A stretch of DNA of 62,476 nt. It comes from an uncultured Hyphomicrobiales bacterium. GTDB lineage: Bacteria > Pseudomonadota > Alphaproteobacteria > Rhizobiales > Devosiaceae. A program made the position numbers and the translations under genes. Positions 8,636 through 21,897 of the stretch are shown piece after piece (within the stretch, counting starts at the first letter, position 1; each line of letters opens with the position of its first letter). The DNA lies in the NCBI GenBank assembly GCA_903842455.1, contig CAIMLX010000249.1, positions 1 to 62,476 of the forward strand. The letters run 5' to 3'. The notes beneath the pieces are model-generated. The model saw only the letters and a program-made list of their open reading frames with translations. It searched no databases and was not told where the DNA came from.

Positions 8636-9286
8636 ATGAAGCTGGATTCCAAGTACTTTGACCGCATCCGGATCCGCTCGCGGACCCCGGAGCCAGAGCC
8701 GCAGGCCCAGATCCGGGGCTGCGATTGGGAGGGCTGTACCCTGCCCGGAGAGTATCGCGCGCCCAAGGGAAACCGGGCGGTGGGCGAGTATCACCACTTC
8801 TGCCTGGAGCATGTCCGGCACTACAACCACGTGTTCAACTTCTTCGCCGGCATGAAGCCCGACGAGATGGAAGCGCAGCTGCGCCGCGAGCGCGAGACCG
8901 ACGGCCGCCCCAGCTGGGGGATCGGCGGCAAGGCCGGCCCGAAGACGACCGCTCCGCGCATGCCGCGTGGCGCTGCGCCAAATCCCGGAGCGGCCCAGCG
9001 GCCGATCCACGATCCGTTCGGCGTGTTCGCCCGCTATGCCCGGCACCAGAAGCGCGCCCCGACCGAGGAGCGGGCGAAGCCGCTGAACGAGCTCGATCGC
9101 CGCTCGTTCGAAACGCTCGGCTTTTCGGCCTACGCCAAGTCCGACGACATCAAGAAGGCCTACAAGGCGCTGGTGAAGATCCACCACCCGGATGCCAATG
9201 GCGGCGACAAGAGCTCCGAGGATCGCCTGCGCGCCATCATCGCGGCCTACGCGCACCTCAAGACCAAGGGCTTCGTGGCGAAGTAG
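8636..9286 (+). CDS. J-domain (DnaJ-like) molecular co-chaperone
   Basis: This 216-residue protein (ATG at 8636; a TTG one codon earlier is less likely) has a C-terminal J-domain of about 60 residues. Its HPD signature is visible in 'VKIHHPDANGGD', and the preceding helix is 'DIKKAYKALVK'. The N-terminal 130 residues contain a cysteine-bearing motif (CDWEGC...C) that may bind metal, then a polar linker. It has no G/F-rich or zinc-finger region of DnaJ proper, so it is a type III J-protein that probably stimulates DnaK on a specific client. Its position upstream of cobS is typical of alphaproteobacteria. Confidence 0.9.
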   Translation: MKLDSKYFDRIRIRSRTPEPEPQAQIRGCDWEGCTLPGEYRAPKGNRAVGEYHHFCLEHVRHYNHVFNFFAGMKPDEMEAQLRRERETDGRPSWGIGGKAGPKTTAPRMPRGAAPNPGAAQRPIHDPFGVFARYARHQKRAPTEERAKPLNELDRRSFETLGFSAYAKSDDIKKAYKALVKIHHPDANGGDKSSEDRLRAIIAAYAHLKTKGFVAK

Positions 9287-9495
9287 GCCGATGAAACTTG
9301 CTCATGGGGGCATTCGCGCCCGTGATCGGGCCGGCGAAACAGGCCGCCGGCGCAGGCTTTCCGCCTTGTCACAATACCCTCATCCCGGCGACACTGAGCC
9401 ATCATGCGCCCTACCGCCGCGCGCCTGATGCTGCTATAGAGCGCCGCAAACAAGACGGCAGCCGTCTTGACCTATTTCCGCGACAAGAGCCTCAG

Positions 9496-10473
9496 ATGCC
9501 CGATTTCACCAATCTGCCGAACAAGGAATTTTCTGTCCGCGAGACCTTCGGGATCGACTCCGACATGAAGGTGATGGGTTACGCGGAGGCCGATTCGCAT
9601 GTGCCGCCGCTCGATCCGGACTACCTGTTCGATCGCAACACCACGCTCGCCATCCTCGCCGGCTTCGCCTTCAACCGCCGCGTCATGGTGCAGGGCTACC
9701 ACGGCACCGGCAAGTCGACCCATATCGAGCAGGTCGCGGCGCGGCTCAACTGGCCGCTGGTCCGCGTCAACCTCGACGCCCATGTCAGCCGTATCGACCT
9801 CGTCGGCAAGGACGCGATCGTGCTCAAGGACGGCAAGCAGATCACCGAGTTCCGTGACGGCATCCTGCCGTGGGCCGTGCAGAACAACATCGCGCTCGTC
9901 TTCGACGAGTACGATGCCGGCCGCCCCGACGTGATGTTCGTGATCCAGCGCGTGCTCGAAACGCAGGGCCGCCTGACCCTGCTCGACCAGAACCGCGTCA
10001 TCACCCCGCACCCGGCGTTCCGGCTGTTCGCGACGACAAACACCATCGGGCTGGGCGACACGTCGGGCCTCTATCACGGCACCCAGCAGATCAACCAGGG
10101 CCAGATGGACCGCTGGTCGATCGTCACCACGCTGAACTACCTGCCGCACGACAAGGAAGTCGGCATCGTGCTGGCCAAGGCCAAGCAATATACCGGCGAA
10201 AAGGGCAAGAAGACCGTGTCGAACATGGTCCGGCTGGCCGATCTCACCCGCCAGGCCTTCATCAACGGCGACCTGTCGACGGTGATGAGCCCGCGTACCG
10301 TGATCACCTGGGCCGAGAATGCCGCGATCTTCGGCGACCTCGGTTTTGCCTTCCGGCTGACCTTCCTCAACAAGTGCGACGAACTCGAACGCCCAGTGGT
10401 GGCCGAGTTCTACCAGCGCGTATTCGGCGAAGACCTGCCGGAAAGCGCTGCCAATCTTGCGGTGACCGCGTAA
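9496..10473 (+). CDS. cobS: Aerobic cobaltochelatase subunit CobS (AAA+ ATPase)
   Basis: CobS is the AAA+ motor of the CobNST chelatase that inserts cobalt into hydrogenobyrinic acid a,c-diamide in the aerobic cobalamin pathway. The ATG before '[11 protein letters not shown]' gives 325 residues, the usual length. The Walker A motif 'GYHGTGKST' is at residues 67-75 and Walker B is '[10 protein letters not shown]'; '[10 protein letters not shown]' is the sensor 1 region. A TATAGA-like -10 box lies around 9435. cobT follows after 133 bases containing palindromic repeats. The large subunit CobN is not in the window. Confidence 0.96.
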   Translation: MPDFTNLPNKEFSVRETFGIDSDMKVMGYAEADSHVPPLDPDYLFDRNTTLAILAGFAFNRRVMVQGYHGTGKSTHIEQVAARLNWPLVRVNLDAHVSRIDLVGKDAIVLKDGKQITEFRDGILPWAVQNNIALVFDEYDAGRPDVMFVIQRVLETQGRLTLLDQNRVITPHPAFRLFATTNTIGLGDTSGLYHGTQQINQGQMDRWSIVTTLNYLPHDKEVGIVLAKAKQYTGEKGKKTVSNMVRLADLTRQAFINGDLSTVMSPRTVITWAENAAIFGDLGFAFRLTFLNKCDELERPVVAEFYQRVFGEDLPESAANLAVTA

Positions 10474-10490
10474 CCTAGTCCGGGTGCAGT

Positions 10491-10560
10491 CCCCGCCAGG
10501 GCGGGGACCCACCGCTTCGTCGGCGCGGGCTTCCGGTTGGATCCCTGCTTTCGCAGGGAT
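10491..10560. repeat. Two short palindromes (REP-like) between cobS and cobT
   Basis: Two hairpins lie in the cobS-cobT gap. The first is CCCCGC-CAGG-GCGGGG at 10491-10506. The second is ATCCCTGC-TTTC-GCAGGGAT at 10541-10560. The second belongs to a palindrome type that is very abundant between genes in many proteobacteria (its complement reads WIPAFAGM in one frame). There is no T-run, so read-through into cobT is expected, though the hairpins may affect mRNA stability. Confidence 0.65.
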
Positions 10561-10606
10561 GCCAGCGTCCGGGGTCGGTGGCCGCCAACAGACGATTTGA
10601 GCATCC

Positions 10607-12499
10607 ATGGCCCTTCCGCCGCGCAGTTCCAAGCCGAACAAGCCCGACACCACCCAGCCGTTCAAGACGGCCGTGGGTGCGGCAGTGCGCGCCATCGGCG
10701 GCAAGCACGACCTCGAAGTGACCTTCTCGGCCGACCGGCCGATGCTGACCGCCGACAAGGCCCGCCTCGCCAACCTGCCCCGCCTTCCGACGCTGCGCGA
10801 CATCGCCATCGCCCGCGGTCAGGGCGATGCCATGGCCATGCGGCTCGCCAGCCACGACCCCGACACCCATCGCAAGCGCGCCCCGGCCGAACCCGAGGCC
10901 CGTGCCGCCTACGATGCACTCGAACAGGCCCGCGTCGAGGTGCTGGGCGCCGTCCGCATGCCCGGCATGGCCGGCAATATCCACGAAATGCTGGAAGACC
11001 GGCTGTTCCGGCAGAACTTCGCCGCGGTCAACGACAAGGCCGACGCCCCGCTGGCCGAGGCGCTGGGCCTGATCCTGCGCGAAAAGGTCGCCGGCATCAG
11101 CATCCCGCCCTCCGGCAATGCGCTGGTGGAACTCTGGCGCGCCGAGATCGAGGCCAAGGCCGGCACCTCGCTGACCACGCTGTTCACCCGCTTCGAGGAC
11201 CAGGACCTGTTCAGCCGCGCCACCCGGCAGCTGCTGCGCGATCTCAACCTCGTCCCTGACAGCGACATGGACGACGGCGAGAGCGACGACAGCGAAGGCG
11301 ACGACGACAACGAGCCCGAGCGCGGCAGCGACGACGACAAGACGCCCGAGCAGGGCGAAGGCGAAAGCGAGGACGCCGAGGCCGACGAAGACCAGACGCC
11401 CGGCCAGTCCGAAGAGCAGGGCGAAGTCGACGGCGCGGAGATGGACTTCTCCGAGAGCGAGGACGACGAAAGTTCGGAATCGGGCGAGGACATGCCCAAT
11501 CCGCCGCCGCCCGGCGCCAACGCCAAGGAATTCCAGAACACCTTCAACTACAAGGTCTTCACCCAGAAGTTCGACGAAGTCGTCCGCGCTCCGGACCTCT
11601 GCCCGCCCGAGGAGCTCGACCAGCTCCGCGCCCTGCTCGACAAGCAGCTGGAGAACCTGGCCGGCGCCGTCGCGCGGCTCGCCAACAAGCTGCAGCGCCG
11701 GCTGATGGCGCAGCAGAGCCGTTCGTGGGAGTTCGACCTCGAGGAGGGCCTGCTCGACACCGCGCGCCTGACCCGCGTGGTCACCGATCCGCTGCAGGCG
11801 CTCTCGTTCAAGGTCGAGCGCGATACAGATTTCCGCGACACCTGCGTCACCCTGCTGCTCGACAATTCCGGTTCGATGCGCGGCCGTCCGATCACCATCG
11901 CGGCGATCTGCGGCGACATCCTCGCCCGCACGCTCGAGCGCTGCGGCGTGAAGGTCGAGATCCTCGGCTTCACCACCCGTGCCTGGAAGGGCGGCAAGTC
12001 GCGCGAGGCCTGGCTCGAGGCTGGGCGTCCGCCCAACCCCGGCCGCGTCAACGACATCCGCCACATCATCTACAAGGCCGCCGACGAGCCGTGGCGTCAC
12101 GCGCGCCGCAACCTCGGGCTCATGATGCGCGAGGGCCTGCTCAAGGAAAACATCGACGGCGAGGCGCTGCAGTGGGCGCACAAACGGCTGCTCGGGCGGA
12201 CTGAAAATCGCCGCATCCTGATGGTGATCTCCGATGGCGCGCCGGTCGACGATTCGACCCAGAGCGTCAACGCCGGCAATTACCTCGAGGCCCATTTGCG
12301 CCAGGTCATCGAAGAGATCGAAACCCGCTCGCCGGTGCAACTGGTCGCCGTCGGCATCGGCCATGACGTGACGCGCTATTATCGCCGCGCCGTCACCCTG
12401 CTCGATGCCGAGGAACTGGCCGGTGCCCTCACCGACGAACTCGCGGCCCTGTTCGACGAGGAAGCGCCTGGCGCCCATCGCAAGAGCCGGTACGGATGA
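10607..12499 (+). CDS. cobT: Aerobic cobaltochelatase subunit CobT
   Basis: CobT is the VWA-domain subunit that joins CobS in the chaperone-like complex feeding CobN. The product is 630 residues. It has an N-terminal alpha-helical region, then a highly acidic low-complexity stretch at about 215-300 made almost entirely of Asp, Glu, Ser and Gly, as is typical of CobT. A C-terminal von Willebrand A domain follows, with the MIDAS motif '[11 protein letters not shown]' near residue 418 and '[11 protein letters not shown]' later. The stop overlaps the next start by four bases (ATGA), so the phytase-type gene is coupled to it. Confidence 0.96.
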   Translation: MALPPRSSKPNKPDTTQPFKTAVGAAVRAIGGKHDLEVTFSADRPMLTADKARLANLPRLPTLRDIAIARGQGDAMAMRLASHDPDTHRKRAPAEPEARAAYDALEQARVEVLGAVRMPGMAGNIHEMLEDRLFRQNFAAVNDKADAPLAEALGLILREKVAGISIPPSGNALVELWRAEIEAKAGTSLTTLFTRFEDQDLFSRATRQLLRDLNLVPDSDMDDGESDDSEGDDDNEPERGSDDDKTPEQGEGESEDAEADEDQTPGQSEEQGEVDGAEMDFSESEDDESSESGEDMPNPPPPGANAKEFQNTFNYKVFTQKFDEVVRAPDLCPPEELDQLRALLDKQLENLAGAVARLANKLQRRLMAQQSRSWEFDLEEGLLDTARLTRVVTDPLQALSFKVERDTDFRDTCVTLLLDNSGSMRGRPITIAAICGDILARTLERCGVKVEILGFTTRAWKGGKSREAWLEAGRPPNPGRVNDIRHIIYKAADEPWRHARRNLGLMMREGLLKENIDGEALQWAHKRLLGRTENRRILMVISDGAPVDDSTQSVNAGNYLEAHLRQVIEEIETRSPVQLVAVGIGHDVTRYYRRAVTLLDAEELAGALTDELAALFDEEAPGAHRKSRYG

Positions 12500-13527
12500 C
12501 CGAACAGCGACGCGCCTCTCGTATCCTCGGCGGGGCGCTGCTGATCCTGAGCGCCGGCATGGTGGTGAGCGGCGCAATCGGTCAGCGTTCGGCATCCGAA
12601 GATCTGACGGTGACATCTGTGCCCGTCGAGCGCTTCATGTCTGCCGGAGTCGGCGAGCCGGTCCAGGGTCTGGTCTGGCGCGGCGGCATCGAGATGCAGA
12701 GCCCCATCGACACGTTCGGCGGTCTCTCGGGCCTCGGTTTTGTGAGCGATGACCAGAAACTGGTGCTGGTCTCCGACCGCGGCAACTTCATCTCGGGACA
12801 GTTGATCTACGACGAGGCCGGACGCGTCGCGAGCCTGATCGGCGTCAGCATCGAGCCGCTGCAGAACTCGAGGGGCGCGGAACTGCCCCGGGCCTATGCC
12901 CGCGATTCCGAATCGCTGGCCGTAGTCTACCGCAACGGCGTCCCCGCGGCCGTACGGGTGGGATTCGAGAACCTGACCCGGGTCGCGGATTTCGACCTGG
13001 CGGACGGCAAGCCGCAGGGCGCGGCGCGCGAGATTGCCATCCCCAAATGGCTGACCGACACCCGCACCAACGAGACGCTGGAGGCGGTCTGCATCGCGCC
13101 ACCGGCCTCACCGGTCGCCGGATCCACGCTGCTGATCTCCGAAGGCATCTTCGATGCCGACGGCAACCGGCGCGGCTACATGCTGGGCAAGGCCGACACC
13201 GGCCCCATCAGCTATGTGTCGGGTGATGGCACCAACCCCACCGACTGCGCCTTCCTGCCCAATGGCGACCTGCTGGTGCTCGAGCGCGGCGTGGCGCTGA
13301 TCGCCTTCCGGATGCGCCTCGTCCGGATCCCGGCTGCCGAAGTCAGGCCGGGCGCCATCCTCAGCGGCGTACCGCTGCTCGAAACCACCGGCGGCGATGT
13401 CGACAACATGGAGGCGCTGGCGGTCCACGCCGCGCCCGACGGCTCGACCCGCATAACCATGGTCTCCGACAACAACTTCAACGAATGGCAGCGCAACCTG
13501 CTGCTGCAGTTCTCGCTGCCGGAGTGA
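12496..13527 (+). CDS. Esterase-like activity of phytase family protein, secreted
   Basis: This 343-residue protein starts four bases inside cobT. A hydrophobic segment at about 10-28 is a signal peptide or anchor. The rest is a beta-propeller-like fold with family features of the 'esterase-like activity of phytase' group: '[12 protein letters not shown]', 'VLVSDRGNF', '[10 protein letters not shown]', '[12 protein letters not shown]', and the terminal 'MVSDNNFN'. The biochemical substrate is unknown. The tight coupling to cobT is common in this group of bacteria, but no link to cobalamin is established. Confidence 0.85.
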   Translation: MTEQRRASRILGGALLILSAGMVVSGAIGQRSASEDLTVTSVPVERFMSAGVGEPVQGLVWRGGIEMQSPIDTFGGLSGLGFVSDDQKLVLVSDRGNFISGQLIYDEAGRVASLIGVSIEPLQNSRGAELPRAYARDSESLAVVYRNGVPAAVRVGFENLTRVADFDLADGKPQGAAREIAIPKWLTDTRTNETLEAVCIAPPASPVAGSTLLISEGIFDADGNRRGYMLGKADTGPISYVSGDGTNPTDCAFLPNGDLLVLERGVALIAFRMRLVRIPAAEVRPGAILSGVPLLETTGGDVDNMEALAVHAAPDGSTRITMVSDNNFNEWQRNLLLQFSLPE

Positions 13528-13536
13528 CGGGCTCAG

Positions 13537-14181
13537 TCAGGCCTTCGCCCCGATCGGCGGTAGTGGCATTAGCTTGCCCATCAGCACGCGGTAGGGTGCC
13601 AGCAGCAGCAGGGCGGCGAGGAACTTCACGAGGAAGTCGCCGGTGGCGAGCGAGGTCCAGAGCGGGACTTCGCCGCCGACGCCGAGCCACGGGGCGCCGA
13701 AGCCGAGCGAGCCGTCCTCCATGCCGAACAGCCCATCGACGAAGCCGAAGGCCGGCGCGAAGGCGATCGAGAAAAAGATCACCGTATCGAGCAGCGAACC
13801 CAGCAGCGAACCGGCCAGCGGCGGCAGCAGCCAGTAGCGGCTGGCCCTGAGGCGCGAGAAGATCGAGATGTCGAGCAGTTGGCCGACAAGGAACGCCGTT
13901 GCCGAGGCAATGGCGATGCGCGGTGTCGCGAGCCAGAACGACAGGCCCAGCGCCAGCACGAAGCCGACGACCACCACCATGCGGGCGCGCGCAGCGCCGT
14001 CATGGCGGTTTGTGAGGTCGGTGACGAGGAAAGCGAAGGGATAGGTGAAAGCGCCCCAGGTGAGCAGGTCCTTCAGGTTGAACGGCCCGAACTGGGCGTC
14101 GACCGGATACTGGACGAGAATATTGGACGCGGTGACGACCACGACCATGGCGGCAAGTGCCGCAGCGAAGCGAGCGAGCAT
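13537..14181 (-). CDS. yhhQ: Queuosine precursor transporter (YhhQ/VUT family)
   Basis: The 214-residue protein is very hydrophobic, with about six transmembrane helices, matching the length and layout of the YhhQ family. Family signatures include the N-terminal 'ASNILVQYPV', 'TYPFAFLVTDLTNR', and the central 'IASATAFLVGQLLDISIFSRLR'. The family imports queuine precursors (preQ0/preQ1) for tRNA modification. Upstream lies the rpmB terminator and then about 50 bases of leader. I looked for a preQ1 riboswitch there and saw none that I can support. Confidence 0.9.
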   Translation of the reverse strand: MLARFAAALAAMVVVVTASNILVQYPVDAQFGPFNLKDLLTWGAFTYPFAFLVTDLTNRHDGAARARMVVVVGFVLALGLSFWLATPRIAIASATAFLVGQLLDISIFSRLRASRYWLLPPLAGSLLGSLLDTVIFFSIAFAPAFGFVDGLFGMEDGSLGFGAPWLGVGGEVPLWTSLATGDFLVKFLAALLLLAPYRVLMGKLMPLPPIGAKA

Positions 14182-14231
14182 TCCTCGAGACCTCTATGTA
14201 GCCGCTGGCCGGCATCAGACCGGGGCGGAAA

Positions 14232-14267
14232 TCAAAAAGGCCGCGCGCTCGGCAAAAGCGCGCGGCC
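14232..14267 (-). terminator. Rho-independent terminator of rpmB
   Basis: On the minus strand an 11-bp GC-rich stem (GGCCGCGCGCT with AGCGCGCGGCC) with a short loop is followed by a run of five T. It lies 23 bases past the rpmB stop and before the yhhQ leader, separating the two genes. Confidence 0.9.
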
Positions 14268-14289
14268 GGAAAACTGAAAGCCTGATGGC

Positions 14290-14586
14290 TTACTGCGCGG
14301 CGGCGGTCGCCAGCGCGGTGCGGACTTCCTGCTTCAGCGCCTTGGCGCGATCGCTGAGGTCGGCATCGTCCTGCTTGACGAGGAAGAGATCGAGGCCACC
14401 ACGATGCTCGACGGTGCGGAGCGCGTTGGCGCAGATCCGCAGCTTGATCGAGCGGCCGAGCACGTCCGACAGCAGCGAGACGTTGAGCAGGTTGGGGAGG
14501 AAACGGCGGCGGGTACGGTTCACGGCGTGGGACACGCGGTTACCGGTCATGACGCCCTTTCCGGTCAGTTCACAGCGGCGAGACAT
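14290..14586 (-). CDS. rpmB: 50S ribosomal protein L28
   Basis: The ATG at 14586 begins '[21 protein letters not shown]', the universal L28 N-terminus. The 98-residue length matches alphaproteobacterial L28. L28 is a basic protein of the large ribosomal subunit; the '[11 protein letters not shown]' and '[15 protein letters not shown]' segments are standard. The gene is monocistronic: a strong terminator lies just downstream, and the next gene upstream (DUF3108) points the other way. Some 200 bases of upstream sequence hold its promoter. Confidence 0.98.
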   Translation of the reverse strand: MSRRCELTGKGVMTGNRVSHAVNRTRRRFLPNLLNVSLLSDVLGRSIKLRICANALRTVEHRGGLDLFLVKQDDADLSDRAKALKQEVRTALATAAAQ

Positions 14587-14804
14587 TGGAGTGTTCCTGT
14601 TACAAAGGCCATCGTTGCGGGAATTCCCACATCGGGAGCCGTGGATTCTGTTCTTGATTGTTATGCGCGCCTCCATAGAGAAAGCGGTGCGACGCGTCAA
14701 GTTGAGATGACCGCGAGCGCCTTGCCAGCGCCATGTGTCGCGGGCAAGTTTGCCCATCGAGCGATTCGCAATAGCCAGGCGCCACGCCGGAGGTAGTCCT
14801 ACAC

Positions 14805-15605
14805 GTGTTGAGCGCCCTTGTTCGCAACCCCCTGGCCACCCTGCTGTTCGGGCTCGGCCTGCTAGTCACGCCCACCGCCGCTGCCCCGCTGAAGGCGGTG
14901 GCCGAATACACGGTCACCATGGGCGGCACCCAGGTCGCCAATGTCCAGGTGCGACTCGACGACGACGGCTCGCGCTACAGCCTGAATGGCAACGCCAAGA
15001 TAACCGGCCTCGCCCAGCTGGTCGCGTCGGGGTCGGCGCGGCTGCAGTCGTCGGGCGCTTCCACCAGCACGGGCCTCCGCTCACAGCGCTTCGACCTGCT
15101 GACCCGGGCGAGCGGCGAGGACTTCACCGTCGCCATCACCTACGGCCCGGGCACTGTCGACACGTTCAAGGTCAACCCGCCGATCGTCAACAATATCGAC
15201 CGGGTGGCCATCGAGCGGAAGCAGTTGGTCGGCAACATCAACGACATGGCAGCGGCCTTCGTCCTCAAGGGCGACGCACTCGATGGCAGCCTGTGCGACC
15301 GGCAGATGCAGATCTTCACCGGCGTCGAGCGCTTCAACCTGAAGCTGAGCTACGCCAAGGGCGACGAGGCGACCTCGAAGCGCACCGGCTATCAGGGTCC
15401 CGTCGTGCTCTGCAACGTGCGCTACACCCCGGTGTCGGGCCACTACACCAGTTCCGAGGTGACGCAGGACCTGGTCAGCCAGGAACGCATCCTGATCTGG
15501 TATGCTCCGCTCGGCACGCCGGGGTATTTCATCCCCTACCGCGCGCTGGTGACCACGGAGTCCGGCGACATCTCGGTGGTGCTCACCTCGCTGACGACAA
15601 GCTGA
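14805..15605 (+). CDS. DUF3108 family periplasmic protein
   Basis: The GTG at 14805 lies 12 bases after GGAGG and gives 266 residues; the next TTG would shorten it by one. Residues 1-27 are a signal peptide ending 'TAAAPL'. The mature protein is beta-rich, starts '[17 protein letters not shown]', and matches the DUF3108 pattern, including a later '[10 protein letters not shown]' and '[12 protein letters not shown]', whose two cysteines could form a disulfide. Members of this family are periplasmic and poorly characterised. The protein probably binds a hydrophobic or outer-membrane ligand, but that is inference. Confidence 0.8.
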   Translation: MLSALVRNPLATLLFGLGLLVTPTAAAPLKAVAEYTVTMGGTQVANVQVRLDDDGSRYSLNGNAKITGLAQLVASGSARLQSSGASTSTGLRSQRFDLLTRASGEDFTVAITYGPGTVDTFKVNPPIVNNIDRVAIERKQLVGNINDMAAAFVLKGDALDGSLCDRQMQIFTGVERFNLKLSYAKGDEATSKRTGYQGPVVLCNVRYTPVSGHYTSSEVTQDLVSQERILIWYAPLGTPGYFIPYRALVTTESGDISVVLTSLTTS

Positions 15606-15688
15606 ACGCCGCCTAAACCGCATCCTCACAACAGGTTCAAGCCACCTGCCGCATAACCTCCTCAACACCTGCATGAGGAGGAAACACC

Positions 15689-16105
15689 ATGCGCAACATC
15701 CTGTCCGCCGGCTTCGCCGGTCTCGTCGCCGCCGTCACGCTCTCGAGCGTCGCCCTCGCCGGCGGCATCGGCGATTTCAAGGTCGGCAATTCCGGCAAGC
15801 TCGTCCCGACCACGATCCAGCTCGGCATTATCTCGCCCGCCGACAACGTCTGCCCCGGCAACGGCAAGCTGACCGCCTGGGTCCAGTCCAACAAGCCGGG
15901 CACCATCAACATCATGCTCGTCAAGAAGGGCGGCAATGTCTCCGGCCCCTTCGCGGTCAACACCGTCAAGGGCGCCAATGGCATCATCATGGGCAGCTAC
16001 ACCCAGAACCTGGCGGTCAATGCTCCGATCGACGCGGAGTACCGCGTGGTGGTGGCCGGTACCAGCGTTGTCAGCAACTGGGCGCCGCTCTACGCCGAGT
16101 GCTGA
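15689..16105 (+). CDS. Small secreted protein of unknown function
   Basis: A very strong ribosome binding site (GAGGAGGAAAC) precedes the ATG. The 138-residue product has a clear signal peptide ending 'VALAGG'. The mature part is about 113 residues, beta-rich and glycine/asparagine/valine-rich, with two cysteines ('NVCPGNG' and the extreme C-terminal 'YAEC') likely to pair in the periplasm. It resembles no named domain that I recognise. The strong translation signal suggests an abundant secreted or surface protein. Confidence 0.75.
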   Translation: MRNILSAGFAGLVAAVTLSSVALAGGIGDFKVGNSGKLVPTTIQLGIISPADNVCPGNGKLTAWVQSNKPGTINIMLVKKGGNVSGPFAVNTVKGANGIIMGSYTQNLAVNAPIDAEYRVVVAGTSVVSNWAPLYAEC

Positions 16106-16687
16106 TTGCCTGCTCCTACGCCCGGGGATGCGCGGCAACAGACCCGCATCCCCCCGCGCCGGTCGGTCTCCACGCCGGGGCCGATCCGCCGGGCAGGAGC
16201 ATCAGGGATCCACGCTTTCGCGTAACCTCTGAAAATCATGGTTAATGCTTCGTTACCAAAATCCCTGTGTCACGCTGGCACGGTCAATGCTGTTTTTCGA
16301 CAATTTGCGCCGTGGAGGGGCCCGGACAACGGGGCCTGAGGTATGAAGCCGCGAAAATTCTCTGGCCGAGTGCGGTTCACACACGCTTAACGAATGCCCG
16401 ATTCGACGGTGATTCCGTTGAAAATCAACGACTTGATAACCTAGATGAACGGCGGAGGCGGCATTTTCCAGCGTCCGCCGGGCACTTGTCGCTTGCTTGT
16501 GCCAGAATCAGCGAGCGACCCACCACCGGCAGTAGCGAACAAACCGGGATTTGCGAGTCGCATCCGATTCCTTTCCGCTTTGTTCCCCCTTTGTACCAGT
16601 GGTTAACGGCAGGAACGAAACGTGGCCGTGAATGTGTCGCGCTGAGACACTCGTTTCGCCGCGAGGATTGCCCTACATAGGGGCGAT
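16106..16687. other. 582-bp gap with no supported gene
   Basis: No reading frame here looks like protein. The stretch is less GC-rich than its surroundings. At 16242-16256 it has TTAA-N7-TTAC, a near match to the CtrA box. Otherwise I see no terminator, riboswitch or RNA gene that I can name. It must hold the promoter of the Suv3-like helicase gene, and an unrecognised small RNA is possible. Confidence 0.5.
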
Positions 16688-19819
<3,132 letters not shown>

Positions 19820-19825
19820 CGGCGC

Positions 19826-20206
19826 TTGGAGAAGCAGCGGCTGGACCGGTGGCTGTTCTTCTCGCGCGCCGTCAAGTCGCGTACCCTGGCGCAAAAGCTG
19901 ATCGAGGCGGGCGCCATCCGCGTCAACTCCGACCGCACCGAGCGGACCGACCACAAGGTCGGTCCCGGCGATGCGCTGACCATGACCGTACACGAGCGCC
20001 TGCTGGTGTGGCGCATCCTCGATGCCGGTGAGCGGCGCGGCCCTGCCACCGAAGCTGCCGCCCTCTACGAAGACCTATCGCCCCCGCCCCTGCCACGCGA
20101 ACAGCAGGTCGCGCCGCACGCCGCCCGCGAAGCCGGTGCCGGCCGCCCCACCAAGAAGGAGCGGCGCGAGACGGATCGCTGGCTCGATGGCGGCGACGAG
20201 GACTAG
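19826..20206 (+). CDS. S4-domain RNA-binding protein (Hsp15-like)
   Basis: The reading frame opens with a TTG at 19826, six bases after the helicase stop, giving 126 residues. The S4 RNA-binding fold is clear: 'RLDRWLFFSRAVKSRTLAQKLIEAGAIRVN' in overlapping blocks at about 5-35, with the 'KVGPGDALTM' turn following. The tail is charged and probably disordered. Hsp15 rescues stalled 50S subunits carrying nascent chains. Coupling to a Suv3-like helicase suggests RNA quality control. The stop overlaps the convergent DegT-like gene by four bases. Confidence 0.88.
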   Translation: MEKQRLDRWLFFSRAVKSRTLAQKLIEAGAIRVNSDRTERTDHKVGPGDALTMTVHERLLVWRILDAGERRGPATEAAALYEDLSPPPLPREQQVAPHAAREAGAGRPTKKERRETDRWLDGGDED

Positions 20207-21270
20207 GCGTTCAGAAAATCCAGCGGACGCCGGCGGTGGGCATAGCGCGGCGTGAACCGCAGCACGCTGCGGCGGATGGCGAGGGCCTCGCCATAGGCGC
20301 CGGGCTCCGCCCAGACCTCGGGCGGCAGTCCCGGCCAGGTCGCCACGATCGCCCCGGCCTGCCGCAGGCCGGCGAGGGACTCGGCGGCGAGCGCCGGGCT
20401 CACGGCCCGAAAGCCGAGCATGTAGGGGGTCGCCTCGGGATGCCGCGGCAGAGGCGCCAGTCCGGCCCGGTGGCGCAACCCGGCCTCGATCGCGGCCACT
20501 GTCGCCGCCTCGCGGTCCGCGATCGCGCCGGCGCCCGTCCGCCCCTGCCGGGCGATCCGGTTGCGGCTAAACGCACTCATCCACACCCGGGGATCGAGGG
20601 GCAACTGACGGGGCTCATCGTCGAGGTGAACCGGAGGCAACGGCCCGGTGTGGGGACGTCGCGGAACGAGGCGATCGCGGAGTGCCAAGGCCCGCCAGCG
20701 CAGGGTGTTGTGCGCGCCGCCCGGGTCGAGCCTGGCCGCAGCGCTCCGGACCTCGCTCGCGAGGTCCTCGCCGCGCACCACGAGTATCCCGGCGTCAGGC
20801 ACCTCGAAGTACTTTCGCGGGCTGTATGCAACGAAGTCGCCGAACCTGCCGACCTCGCCGACAGGCCGCAGCACATGCGCCGCATCCTCGAGCAGCAGCG
20901 ATCCAGCCCGCCGGCAGAATGCCTGCGCCGGCCCTGCCTCGTTCTCGACGCCGAAGAAGTGGGGCAAAACGAAGAGGTGCGGCGCCCCCGAGTCGGCCAT
21001 CTGCTCGACCATCGCCCAGTCCGGAGCCATATCGTCGCGCACGGGGAAGAACCGCAGCCGGGCCCCGCCCTGCCGCAGCGGCCCGAGGCCGTTCTCGCAG
21101 TAGTATGCCGGAACCCAGACCTCCGGTGCTGCGACGCCGCGCCGGGCGAGGAGCGCCATGATGACGGTGAGCGCATGTGTCGCGCGGGACAGCGCGAAGG
21201 TTTCCCCCGCATAGCGCTGCCAGATCGCCGCCAGTTCAGGTCCTGCCAGCCACGGTTCCCTGCCGCTCAC
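20203..21270 (-). CDS. DegT/DnrJ-fold PLP-dependent aminotransferase-like protein
   Basis: The fold is that of the DegT/DnrJ/EryC1/StrS family of PLP-dependent sugar aminotransferases: the cofactor-phosphate segment 'LSRATHAL', 'EDAAHV' carrying the PLP-ring Asp, and 'YSPRKYFEVPDAG' with the Schiff-base Lys. I start at a GTG at 21270 (355 residues); a TTG at 21390 would add 40 residues that look like non-coding sequence. No sugar-nucleotide or polysaccharide genes are nearby, so the substrate is unknown. It is divergent from fdxA and overlaps the S4 gene at its 3' end by four bases. Confidence 0.72.
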   Translation of the reverse strand: MSGREPWLAGPELAAIWQRYAGETFALSRATHALTVIMALLARRGVAAPEVWVPAYYCENGLGPLRQGGARLRFFPVRDDMAPDWAMVEQMADSGAPHLFVLPHFFGVENEAGPAQAFCRRAGSLLLEDAAHVLRPVGEVGRFGDFVAYSPRKYFEVPDAGILVVRGEDLASEVRSAAARLDPGGAHNTLRWRALALRDRLVPRRPHTGPLPPVHLDDEPRQLPLDPRVWMSAFSRNRIARQGRTGAGAIADREAATVAAIEAGLRHRAGLAPLPRHPEATPYMLGFRAVSPALAAESLAGLRQAGAIVATWPGLPPEVWAEPGAYGEALAIRRSVLRFTPRYAHRRRPLDFLNA

Positions 21271-21474
21271 CCCGCTGCCCCCAGCCGCGTCTGTAAGGCC
21301 GTCTCGCCCCGCAATGCAGCGAGGGTTGCACAGTGCGACAACAGCCCTGCGCCCCGCTCCCTTGCGAGGCTGCGCAAAAACCGCTAGCAACCGCCTCAGG
21401 TCCGATACTCATCGTCTGCGGGCCGGAACGCAAGACCCAGCGCGCAAGACATCCGAGCAGGAACGCTCACTGAC

Positions 21475-21813
21475 ATGACCTATATCGTCACGGACAACTG
21501 CATCAAGTGCAAGTACATGGACTGCGTCGAAGTATGTCCGGTGGACTGCTTCTATGAAGGCGAGAATATGCTCGTCATCCATCCGGACGAATGCATCGAT
21601 TGCGGCGTCTGCGAGCCGGAATGCCCGGCCGAGGCGATCAAGCCCGACACCGAGGGCGGTCTCGACAAGTGGCTGGAGATAAACTCCAAATACGCGTCGG
21701 CCTGGCCCAATATCACCGAAAAACGCGACGCGCCCTCTGATGCCAAGGAGTGGGACGGCGTCGAGGGGAAGTTCGAGAGGTACTTCTCGGAAGCTCCGGG
21801 CGAAGGCGACTGA
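21475..21813 (+). CDS. fdxA: Ferredoxin FdxA (7Fe-type)
   Basis: FdxA is a soluble electron carrier with one [3Fe-4S] and one [4Fe-4S] cluster. The cysteine spacing is visible in '[18 protein letters not shown]' and '[12 protein letters not shown]', and the sequence begins 'MTYIVTDNC', the family start. The length of 112 residues is normal. The C-terminal part carries the conserved '[11 protein letters not shown]' segment. It stands alone upstream of carD, a neighbour pair conserved in Hyphomicrobiales; the electron partners are not in the window. Confidence 0.97.
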   Translation: MTYIVTDNCIKCKYMDCVEVCPVDCFYEGENMLVIHPDECIDCGVCEPECPAEAIKPDTEGGLDKWLEINSKYASAWPNITEKRDAPSDAKEWDGVEGKFERYFSEAPGEGD

Positions 21814-21897
21814 CCTCGGTCTTCGGTCGCATAGCAGCCATGGTTAACCATTCCTGAACGGTAGCGGGTCGGTGCCTGCTGCCGCGATTCGTTCTTT

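Noticed and set aside
10475-12616. A 713-codon open frame on the minus strand opposite cobT
   Set aside because: It mirrors the coding frame of cobT in high-GC DNA. Composition is Arg/Ala/Gly/Val-rich without domains, and cobT itself is unmistakable.
14182-14231. A preQ1 riboswitch in the leader of the queuosine-precursor transporter gene
   Set aside because: The leader after the rpmB terminator is only about 50 bases and lacks the H-type pseudoknot pattern or the A-rich tail expected of preQ1 aptamers.
16267-16680. A 137-codon frame in the gap before the Suv3-like gene
   Set aside because: Arg/Cys/Ser-rich sequence without domain, signal or ribosome binding site; probably chance.
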